Source of the DNA: an uncultured Clostridia bacterium
GTDB taxonomy: Bacteria > Bacillota > Clostridia > TANB77 > CAG-508
Assembly (NCBI GenBank): GCA_947629805.1
Contig: CANRFE010000060.1
Coordinates: 1-8,097 of the forward strand
Reading direction: 5' to 3'
DNA length: 8,097 bases
Shown: in pieces, positions 1 to 5,397 of the stretch
Layout: each line of letters opens with the position of its first letter
Numbering within the stretch: position 1 is the first letter of the stretch
Position numbers and translations under genes: made by a program
Notes under the pieces: generated by a model
What the model saw: only the letters and a program-made list of their open reading frames with translations
Database searches by the model: none
What the model was told of the DNA's origin: nothing

Positions 1-118
1 TTCTGTTGCTACAAAAAAAGTAGACCAAGCTTGTACAAAAGGAATTATTGTTAAAAATACAGCAGCTAGAAAAAAATCAAATATGGCAAAAAAATTAAAT
101 GCTATGAAAACAAAATAA
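1..118 (+). CDS. rpsT: 30S ribosomal protein S20 (3' end, partial)
   Basis: Reading from base 2 gives 38 codons ending in TAA at 116-118. The peptide contains VDQACTKGIIVKNTAARKKS, which matches the conserved C-terminal helix of S20 (family pattern: KGIIHKN-x-A-x-RKKSRL), and ends in a basic run (MAKKLNAMKTK). S20 is a small, Lys-rich primary binder of 16S rRNA in the 30S subunit. About the last 40% of the usual ~85-90 residues is present and the start lies left of the window. The usual His of the KGIIHKN motif is Val here. A terminator follows closely, so the gene appears to end its transcript. Confidence 0.93.
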   Translation, partial: SVATKKVDQACTKGIIVKNTAARKKSNMAKKLNAMKTK

Positions 119-141
119 AAAATTGTGCACAGTTTTTTATT

Positions 142-185
142 AAGAAAAGCATAAATCTTAGAATGGATTTATGTTTCTTTTTTTG
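142..185 (+). terminator. Rho-independent terminator after rpsT
   Basis: An 8-bp perfect stem, CATAAATC (150-157) against GATTTATG (166-173), has an 8-nt loop. It is extended by AAGAAA pairing with TTTCTT across a 2-nt bulge and runs into a T-rich tail (174-184). It starts 24 nt after the rpsT stop, the expected place. Confidence 0.75.
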
Positions 186-198
186 TTAAAAATTACCT

Positions 199-228
199 TT
201 GCTTTTCTTTCTCTAGATATGTTACTAT
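199..228 (+). promoter_or_regulatory. Putative sigma-A promoter of the 85-residue membrane protein
   Basis: TTGCTT (199-204) lies 18 nt before TACTAT (223-228). The -10 box is preceded by TG plus one base (220-222), giving an extended -10. The start codon is 34 nt beyond the -10. The -35 is weak; the extended -10 carries the call. The preceding rpsT terminator makes a separate promoter necessary. Confidence 0.5.
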
Positions 229-262
229 AAATATAGATAGTTAAGAAAGTCGAGGTCTTTTT

Positions 263-520
263 ATGAAAATTATACCTACTTTAATAAATAAAATAAAAAA
301 TTTAGATGAGAAAACAAAAAAAATTATGGAAAAAGGTTATGCGTTTTGTTTCTTATTATGCATTTTAGCTAGTTTTACGCTTTTTACATACGAAGTACTT
401 TATTGTAATCCTGTGTTATTTTATATAGGTATTTCTCTATTTCGCACTAGTTTAATGTTCGCTTGTACTTTCTTTATGTGTGCCATTGGATTTGATACAA
501 TAAAAAAAGAAAGAATTTAA
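263..520 (+). CDS. Small two-helix membrane protein, unknown function
   Basis: This 85-residue protein was not assigned to a named family. A basic, amphipathic N-terminal stretch (residues 1-25, rich in Lys) is followed by two hydrophobic segments, about residues 26-46 and 51-75, joined by a short turn with CNP. It ends in a basic tail (KKERI). By the positive-inside rule both ends should be cytoplasmic, with a short hairpin across the membrane; this is inference. The ATG at 263 is supported by GAGGT (252-256) with 6-nt spacing. The gene stands alone: it has its own promoter after the rpsT terminator and is closed by a strong hairpin overlapping its stop codon. Four Cys lie in or near the helices (residues 29, 33, 48, 68), with a fifth at 73. 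No signal-peptidase site is visible. It is probably real because of the ribosome binding site, composition and flanking signals. Confidence 0.75.
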   Translation: MKIIPTLINKIKNLDEKTKKIMEKGYAFCFLLCILASFTLFTYEVLYCNPVLFYIGISLFRTSLMFACTFFMCAIGFDTIKKERI

Positions 521-556
521 AACCCATAGGATAGGTATCCCTATTCTATGGGTTTT
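519..556. terminator. Bidirectional terminator between the membrane protein gene and gatB
   Basis: A 16-bp stem (519-534 with 541-556, one G·T pair) closes a 6-nt loop, GTATCC. The arms end in AAAA/TTTT, so T-runs follow the stem in both directions. It overlaps the last bases of the + strand stop codon and lies about 30 nt past the gatB stop on the - strand, so it can end both converging transcripts. Confidence 0.88.
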
Positions 557-589
557 ACCTGTTTTTTTCCTCCGTCCCCAAAAACAGGT
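557..589 (-). repeat. Dispersed dyad repeat, copy A
   Basis: The ends are perfect 10-bp inverted repeats, ACCTGTTTTT (557-566) and AAAAACAGGT (580-589). They surround a 13-nt centre that reads GGGGACGGAGGAA on the - strand. Bases 558-587 recur without mismatch at 4857-4886 in the same orientation. It lies between the gatB stop codon (which shares base 589) and the bidirectional terminator. Short dispersed dyads with a GGGGAC core are typical of REP/MITE-type elements in Bacillota; the mobile origin is inference. Confidence 0.8.
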
Positions 590-2031
590 TATTTGTTTAA
601 TTCCTCTAAAAACATTTTATTTAGCATTTGTGGATTTGCTTTTCCTTTTGTTTCTTTCATAGCTTGCCCTACTAAGAAACCTAAAGCTCTGTCTTTTCCT
701 GCTTTAAAGTCAGCAATCGATTGTGGGTTTGCTTCTAAGATTCGATTTACTACTTCTTTAATTGCTCCTTCATCTGAAATTTGAATCCATCCTTTTTCTT
801 TAATAATTTCTTCTGGATCTTTTGGATTTTCAAATAATTCTTCTAATACTTTTTTTCCAATTGCACTACTAATGGTTCCTTTATCAATTAGCATAATCAT
901 TTTTGCTAAATGTTCTGCCGTAAAAGGAATTTTATCTGCTTCTATTTCTTTTTCATTTAAAATTCTAGATACATCCGACAACAACCAGTTTGCTACTGCT
1001 TTTGCATTATGGCAAATACTTTGTGCTTCTTCAAATAAATTCGATAAATATTTTGATGCAGTTAACAAATTACTATCTTTTTTGGATAATCCAAATTCTT
1101 GCATATATCTTACACGTCTGCTCTCTGGTAATTCTGGTAAATTATTTTGAATCTTTTCTATATATTCTTTTGATAGGCGAATTGCTACTAAATCTGGATC
1201 TGGAAAATAACGATAATCTTGTGCATCTTCTTTATCTCTCATAGAAAAGGTTTTTCCCGATACATCATCCCAACGCAAAGTCTCTTGCTCAATTGTTCCA
1301 CCTTTTTCTAATACCTCTATTTGTCTTTCTGCTTCATATTCAATAGCCCTTATAATACTACGAAAAGAATTCATATTCTTCATTTCAGTTCGTGTTCCAT
1401 ATTCTTGCATCCCTTTTCTTCTAACAGAAACATTGACATCTGCACGCAAAGAGCCCTCTTCCATTTTACAATCCGAAACTTCAATATACTCTAAAATCGA
1501 TTTTATTTTTCTTAAATAAGCTTCTGCTTCTTTACTACTACGCATATCTGGTTCTGAAACAATTTCAATTAAAGGAACTCCTGCTCTATTTAAGTCTACT
1601 AAACTTCCCCCTCCAAATTCATTGTGGTTTAGCTTTCCTGCATCTTCTTCTATATGAATACGTGTTATGCCAATTTTTTTCTTTTGTTCTTCTTCTACTG
1701 CGATTTCTACATAACCATGCTCACAAAGTGGTTTGTCAAATTGTGAAATTTGGTAAGACTTTGGAAGGTCTGGATAAAAGTAATTTTTTCTATCGTTCTT
1801 ACAATTGCCTGCTATTTCACAATTTGTTGCAAGTCCTGCCTTGATAGCGTATTCCACTACTGTTTCATTAAGAACAGGAAGTGCTCCTGGCATTGCCATA
1901 CAAACAGGACAAACCTGTGTATTTGGTTCTGCCCCAAAAGTAGTAGGACAACTACAAAAGATTTTTGTTTTGGTAGATAACTCTGCATGCACTTCTAAGC
2001 CTATGACTACTTCATAATCTTCTTTTGCCAT
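589..2031 (-). CDS. gatB: Asp/Glu-tRNA amidotransferase subunit B
   Basis: GatB binds the misacylated tRNA, activates Glu or Asp on it by phosphorylation, and passes ammonia from GatA to the acyl group. The 480-residue product has the usual family length. The N-terminal IGLEVHAEL signature is at residues 10-18. A four-Cys metal-site pattern is at 26, 28, 41 and 44. DLNRAGVPLIEIVSEPDMRS is at about 146-165 and DYRYFPDPDL at 272-281. The YqeY-like tRNA-binding tail runs from about 330 to 477. I chose ATG at 2031 (MAKEDYEVV...) over the in-frame GTG at 2040, because GGAGG (2044-2048) is 12 nt from the ATG but only 3 nt from the GTG. It is the last gene of gatCAB: its start is 2 nt beyond the gatA stop and its ribosome binding site lies inside gatA, so translation is probably coupled. 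The stop codon touches a dispersed repeat. Confidence 0.97.
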   Translation of the reverse strand: MAKEDYEVVIGLEVHAELSTKTKIFCSCPTTFGAEPNTQVCPVCMAMPGALPVLNETVVEYAIKAGLATNCEIAGNCKNDRKNYFYPDLPKSYQISQFDKPLCEHGYVEIAVEEEQKKKIGITRIHIEEDAGKLNHNEFGGGSLVDLNRAGVPLIEIVSEPDMRSSKEAEAYLRKIKSILEYIEVSDCKMEEGSLRADVNVSVRRKGMQEYGTRTEMKNMNSFRSIIRAIEYEAERQIEVLEKGGTIEQETLRWDDVSGKTFSMRDKEDAQDYRYFPDPDLVAIRLSKEYIEKIQNNLPELPESRRVRYMQEFGLSKKDSNLLTASKYLSNLFEEAQSICHNAKAVANWLLSDVSRILNEKEIEADKIPFTAEHLAKMIMLIDKGTISSAIGKKVLEELFENPKDPEEIIKEKGWIQISDEGAIKEVVNRILEANPQSIADFKAGKDRALGFLVGQAMKETKGKANPQMLNKMFLEELNK

Positions 2032-2033
2032 AA

Positions 2034-3512
2034 TTAACACACACCTCCCTTAAATTCTGCTTGATATTGCTCTCTAAATTTTATTTTTTGCTCGTACGCA
2101 TAAGCAGCATTTAAAATAACCTCTTCTCCAAAACGTGGTCCAATTAATTGCATACCTACTGGCATTCCTTCTGAATCTACTCCACATGGAATTGAAATTC
2201 CTGGAAGCCCTGCAATATTAACCGATACTGTGCAAATATCTGCTAAATACATTTCTAGTGGATTATTAGATTTAGTTCCTATTTCAAAAGCTACACTTGG
2301 TGAAGTTGGTGTTAATAAAATATCATATTTTTCAAATGCCTTTTCAAATTCTTTCTTTACTAAAGTTCTGACTTGTTGTGCTTTTTTATAATAAGCATCA
2401 TAATAACCAGAAGACAATACATAAGTTCCTAGAATAATTCTTCTTTTTACCTCTGGTCCAAAGGCCTCACTTCTAGAATTACGATAAAGATCTTTTAAAT
2501 TAGTAAAATTTTTCGTTCGATACCCATAACGAATTCCATCATACCTTCCTAAATTAGAACTTGCTTCTGCACAAGCAATAATATAATAAGTAGCCAAAGA
2601 ATAATTTGCAATATCTAAAGAAAATTCTTCTACCTCAGCTCCCATTTCTCGATAAGTTTGCATAGCTTGCTGTAATTTTTCTTTTACTTGCTCATTCATT
2701 CCTTCTCCAAAAAATTCTTTTGGTATTCCGATTTTTAAGTTCTTTACCTCTTTTTTTAAGCAATTCGTATAATCTACTTTTTCTCTATTTTCCGAAGTAG
2801 TATCCTTTTCATCATGTCCTGTAATAATATTTAATAAAAGAGCGGCATCTTCTACATCTTTCGTAATAGGTCCTATTTGATCCAAAGAAGAAGCAAAAGC
2901 TACTAAACCATAACGAGAAACTAAGCCATAGGTTGGCTTTAAGCCTACTACTCCACAAAAAGAAGCTGGTTGACGAATAGAACCACCTGTGTCAGAGCCT
3001 AAAGCCCATGGTACTAAGTTTGCTGCTACTGCTGCTGCACTTCCTCCTGAAGAACCTCCTGGTACTTTGCTTAAATTCCATGGATTTCTTGTTACATGAA
3101 AAGCAGAATACTCTGTAGAACCTCCCATGGCAAATTCATCCATATTTAACTTTCCTAAAGAAATTAAGTTTTCCTCTTTTAATTTTTCTACTACAGTTGC
3201 ATCATAAGGTGCTACAAAATTTTCTAACATTTTTGAGCTACAGGTAGTTTTTACTCCCTTTGTGCAAATATTGTCTTTTATTCCAATAGGGATACCTGCA
3301 AACTTTGAGGTAATTTGCCCATTTTCTACCTTTTCTTCTATTTGTTTTGCTCTTTCTTGTGCTTCCTTGCACAAAGTGGTAACAAAAGCTTGCACCTCTT
3401 TTTCTTTTTGCTCAATTCGTTCTACATAAGCTTTTGTTATTTGACAAATTGTAATTTCTTTACTTTCTAATTTTTCTTGTAATTCATGCACAGTTAATGT
3501 TGTAATGTCCAT
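2034..3512 (-). CDS. gatA: Asp/Glu-tRNA amidotransferase subunit A (amidase)
   Basis: GatA is the glutaminase subunit. It hydrolyses glutamine and releases ammonia that is channelled to GatB. The 492-residue product is full length. The amidase-signature catalytic triad is intact: Lys79 (GIPIGIKDN), cis-Ser154 in PGGSSGGSAA, and nucleophile Ser178 in GSDTGGSIRQP. These numbers coincide with the well-studied staphylococcal enzyme. DEFAMGGSTEYS (125-136) and the C-terminal NIAGLPGISIPCG (432-444) are also typical. The ATG at 3512 has a perfect AGGAGG (3520-3525) at 7 nt. It starts 14 nt after the gatC stop. The last codons include GGA GGT, which supply the ribosome binding site for gatB. No anomaly is seen. 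Confidence 0.98.
   Translation of the reverse strand: MDITTLTVHELQEKLESKEITICQITKAYVERIEQKEKEVQAFVTTLCKEAQERAKQIEEKVENGQITSKFAGIPIGIKDNICTKGVKTTCSSKMLENFVAPYDATVVEKLKEENLISLGKLNMDEFAMGGSTEYSAFHVTRNPWNLSKVPGGSSGGSAAAVAANLVPWALGSDTGGSIRQPASFCGVVGLKPTYGLVSRYGLVAFASSLDQIGPITKDVEDAALLLNIITGHDEKDTTSENREKVDYTNCLKKEVKNLKIGIPKEFFGEGMNEQVKEKLQQAMQTYREMGAEVEEFSLDIANYSLATYYIIACAEASSNLGRYDGIRYGYRTKNFTNLKDLYRNSRSEAFGPEVKRRIILGTYVLSSGYYDAYYKKAQQVRTLVKKEFEKAFEKYDILLTPTSPSVAFEIGTKSNNPLEMYLADICTVSVNIAGLPGISIPCGVDSEGMPVGMQLIGPRFGEEVILNAAYAYEQKIKFREQYQAEFKGGVC
2044..2048 (-). promoter_or_regulatory. gatB ribosome binding site inside the end of gatA
   Basis: GGAGG is formed by the GGA-GGT codons near the gatA stop. 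Its distance to ATG 2031 is 12 nt, rather long, but it is 3 nt to the GTG at 2040, too short. It therefore decides the gatB start and implies coupling to gatA. Confidence 0.7.
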
Positions 3513-3526
3513 TCCTTTTCCTCCTA

Positions 3527-3814
3527 TTATTGTATTACCTTTGGTATTTTAAACATATTTCTTTCTTTTTCAGGAGCATTAGCTAATAATGCTTCCGTAT
3601 TTTCAAATACTTTTATTTCATCTTTTCGAAATACATTTTGGTTTTCATTCACTCCAAAAGATTCCTCCAATCCTTCTATAGGTGCATTGTTTACAATATT
3701 AGCAAAATTTAAAATATCTTGCAAATGCAATAAATAGGTGTCAATTTCCTCTTCTTTTAAGTTTAAATTTGCCAATTTTGCAATGTGCAAAATTTCTTCT
3801 TTACTTACTTTCAT
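3527..3814 (-). CDS. gatC: Asp/Glu-tRNA amidotransferase subunit C
   Basis: GatC is the small subunit that wraps around and stabilises the GatA-GatB contact. The 95-residue product shows the family layout: KVSKEEILHIAKLANLNLKE near the N-terminus, a helix (DTYLLHLQDILNFANIVN), then the extended segment with the weakly conserved PIEGL and the C-terminal NAPEKERNMFKIPKVI, which matches the usual NAPE...FxVPKVI ending. I take ATG at 3814 as the start, since AGGAG (3825-3829) is 10 nt away. An in-frame GTG at 3823 would add three residues but sits 1 nt from that ribosome binding site. It is the first gene of gatC-gatA-gatB and has its own promoter at 3844-3872. Confidence 0.96.
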   Translation of the reverse strand: MKVSKEEILHIAKLANLNLKEEEIDTYLLHLQDILNFANIVNNAPIEGLEESFGVNENQNVFRKDEIKVFENTEALLANAPEKERNMFKIPKVIQ

Positions 3815-3824
3815 TTTTCTCACT

Positions 3825-3829
3825 CTCCT
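3825..3829 (-). promoter_or_regulatory. gatC ribosome binding site deciding the start
   Basis: AGGAG lies 10 nt upstream of ATG 3814 and 1 nt upstream of the alternative GTG 3823, so it favours the ATG. Confidence 0.75.
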
Positions 3830-3843
3830 ACTAAACTTGTGCT

Positions 3844-3872
3844 ATTATACCCTTTTTTTTCGTAAAATACAA
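3844..3872 (-). promoter_or_regulatory. Sigma-A-type promoter of gatCAB
   Basis: On the - strand, TTGTAT (3867-3872) and a perfect TATAAT (3844-3849) are separated by exactly 17 nt (3850-3866). It lies between the DUF2207 gene stop (3879) and gatC. The predicted start near 3837 leaves a leader of about 23 nt, too short for a riboswitch or T-box. Confidence 0.72.
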
Positions 3873-3878
3873 GAAAAC

Positions 3879-4838
3879 TTATAAAACTTGTTTTGCCATA
3901 TTGGTATTCATTGTTTTTTCCAATCTTTCATAAAAATCTTTTGTTTCTTCGTTTAATTTTGAAGTATCATTAAAAATGATAGCATAAATTAAATAATCTT
4001 CCCAAATAGTTATTTCTTCCAGTTGACTTTGTGATAACATAGAGTAATCTTGAATATAATTTTTCAAGCCAACTATTTTTTTATAAAGTTCATATCCTTT
4101 TTGTGTTTTTAAAAATTTATTTTTTTCATAAGCACTTACTTTTGTAAGCATTAAAATAAAAATTAAGAGAATACAAAAGCCCGTCAATAAATAGTCCCTT
4201 ATACACATTGCATACATTGCTTCTAGAATACACAATATACTAAGAAACGAAGTAAGCCTATTTAATTTTCTTTCTTTTACTAGACCTCTTTGTATCGCTG
4301 TTTTTTCTATGGTGTCTCTCCATTGCTTTCTTAACGTTGTCTGTTCTTCATTTTTTCCCGCTAAAAAGAAAACATTTTCTGGGTGATTACAAAGTAGTTG
4401 TAAATCAGAGGACAATTTACTATTACATAATTGTTTTGTTCTTTGCAATTGATTCTCCTTGGTTAAGGTAAAATATCCTTTCTGTATTAAATACAGAATA
4501 CTAGCAGTCAAATCCTTTTTTTCCTCTAAGCCATCCAAAACAAAACTTAGCATCGCTGGCGAATATTCGTCTATAATGTCACGATAATACTGAAAATTTA
4601 TAGTTTTTATCAAGTTTGCCTTTTCTATTTCTCTTGTTTTTCTTTTTTCTATCCAAGCATGAAACAAATAATAAACTGGTACCAAAATAATAACAATAAT
4701 ATTAAAAAGCCATAAAATATTTTCTATTGTATAGTTCTCATGAATATAACAACAGAAAAATATAAATAGCATAAAAAGAATTGCAAAAAACAGTATAAAT
4801 AAATTTTCGTTACTTTTCCTATCTTCCTTTTCTTTCAT
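3879..4838 (-). CDS. DUF2207-type membrane protein, C-terminal region only
   Basis: This 319-residue protein has four predicted membrane segments in two pairs, about residues 13-31 and 39-60, then 195-212 and 216-235. Between the pairs, residues 83-124 (YYRDIIDEYSPAMLSFVLDGLEEKKDLTAS onward, ending in KGYFTL) match the SPA...LLDG...D(I/L)TA(T/S)IL.L...GYL pattern of DUF2207. After the second pair, KGYELYKKIVGLKNYIQDYS (247-266) and ITIWEDYLIYAIIF (276-289) match that family's ending. Typical DUF2207 proteins begin with a signal peptide and a long extracellular beta domain; both are missing here, and the protein starts directly at the first helix. The molecular function of the family is unknown. 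ATG 4838 has AGGAG (4848-4852) at 9 nt, overlapping the stop codon of the preceding DUF4116 gene, so the two are likely coupled. The family call rests on pattern recall, not a search. Confidence 0.82.
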   Translation of the reverse strand: MKEKEDRKSNENLFILFFAILFMLFIFFCCYIHENYTIENILWLFNIIVIILVPVYYLFHAWIEKRKTREIEKANLIKTINFQYYRDIIDEYSPAMLSFVLDGLEEKKDLTASILYLIQKGYFTLTKENQLQRTKQLCNSKLSSDLQLLCNHPENVFFLAGKNEEQTTLRKQWRDTIEKTAIQRGLVKERKLNRLTSFLSILCILEAMYAMCIRDYLLTGFCILLIFILMLTKVSAYEKNKFLKTQKGYELYKKIVGLKNYIQDYSMLSQSQLEEITIWEDYLIYAIIFNDTSKLNEETKDFYERLEKTMNTNMAKQVL

Positions 4839-4847
4839 CTTTTCTTT

Positions 4848-4852
4848 CTCCT
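4848..4852 (-). promoter_or_regulatory. Ribosome binding site overlapping the DUF4116 stop codon
   Basis: AGGAG shares its first two bases with the TAG stop at 4851-4853 and lies 9 nt before ATG 4838. This arrangement favours reinitiation or coupling from the DUF4116 gene to the DUF2207 gene. Confidence 0.7.
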
Positions 4853-5396
4853 ACTTCCTGTTTTTTTCCTCCGTCCCCAAAAACAGTAAAATTTCTTCTT
4901 CTTTTTTTAAGTCTTCTCCTAAAAAAGGAAATACATTTTTATCTTTTTGCATAGCAAGAAGTCCAATTTCTTTGTCATTTTTTAATCTGCTACTTGCATA
5001 TTTTAAAATAATAGGTTTGTTTTCTACTGCTAATTTTACTATTTCTTTATCGTCTCGCATTTCTTGTGTTGCAAAGTATAAAATTTGTCCGCTTTGTTTT
5101 AGTCCACTAATGAGTAGTTCTTTGTCTTCTAATAGTTTTCCTTTTACATAGCAGTAGGTCCATCCTAATTTACTAACAGATTCGTATGCAATTTCTTTGT
5201 CTTCTTTCAAATTATCTGATGCAAATTCAAATGCTTCTGGGTTATTCTTTACAGCTTCTAATACAATTTCTTTATCATTTCTTAAGCTTTCCTCTGCAAA
5301 TTCTAATAATTTTCCATTTTCCTTTACCGCTTTTCGTACATATTCTCGATCTTTTGCATTTTTTTTCATATTGGTTATTTCTATTGGTTCTGGCAT
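4851..5396 (-). CDS. DUF4116 tandem-repeat protein with repeat-derived C-terminus
   Basis: This 181-residue, probably cytoplasmic protein is almost wholly made of six consecutive 25-residue units (residues 16-40, 41-65, 66-90, 91-115, 116-140, 141-165). Each follows the pattern D(K/R)E-hydrophobic...AV...N...hydrophobic-aromatic-A...L(K/R), as in DUF4116. These are predicted helical-hairpin repeats, likely a binding scaffold; the partner is unknown. A seventh unit begins (EEEILL, 166-171) but is cut off: residues 171-180 (LFLGTEEKNR) are encoded exactly by the 30-bp dispersed repeat, followed by Lys and TAG. There is no signal peptide or membrane segment. ATG 5396 is 1 nt beyond the uvrC stop and has AGGAG (5406-5410) at 9 nt, within the last uvrC codons. 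An internal ATG at residue 10 is possible but lacks a better site. The gene probably travels in the uvrC transcript. Confidence 0.85.
   Translation of the reverse strand: MPEPIEITNMKKNAKDREYVRKAVKENGKLLEFAEESLRNDKEIVLEAVKNNPEAFEFASDNLKEDKEIAYESVSKLGWTYCYVKGKLLEDKELLISGLKQSGQILYFATQEMRDDKEIVKLAVENKPIILKYASSRLKNDKEIGLLAMQKDKNVFPFLGEDLKKEEEILLFLGTEEKNRK
4857..4886 (-). repeat. Dispersed dyad repeat, copy B (inside the DUF4116 gene)
   Basis: All 30 bp are identical to 558-587 and in the same orientation. The central dyad CTGTTTTT/AAAAACAG (8 bp) is kept, but the outer pairs seen in copy A are not: flanks are T and T here. It is in phase with the reading frame and covers codons 171-180 of the DUF4116 gene exactly. 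A perfect match this long, 4.3 kb away, in otherwise unrelated sequence is not expected by chance. Confidence 0.85.
4902..5351 (-). repeat. Six in-frame 75-bp units encoding DUF4116 repeats
   Basis: This is protein-level periodicity of exactly 25 residues, with no insertions between units. At the DNA level the units have diverged, though 'tctttgtc' or 'tctttatc' (+ strand, encoding DKE) recurs at most unit starts. This is an old tandem duplication rather than a recent one. Confidence 0.8.
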
Positions 5397-5397
5397 G

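Noticed and set aside
548..784. A + strand frame running through repeat copy A into the gatB 3' end
   Set aside because: It starts inside the terminator stem and is antisense to well-conserved gatB codons, with no ribosome binding site.
3830..3843. Riboswitch or T-box leader before gatCAB
   Set aside because: The predicted leader is only about 23 nt, with no T-box motif or hairpin.
4902..5351. CRISPR array or minisatellite suggested by regular 75-bp spacing
   Set aside because: The regularity is at protein level in one continuous frame, and the DNA units are diverged with no identical repeats.
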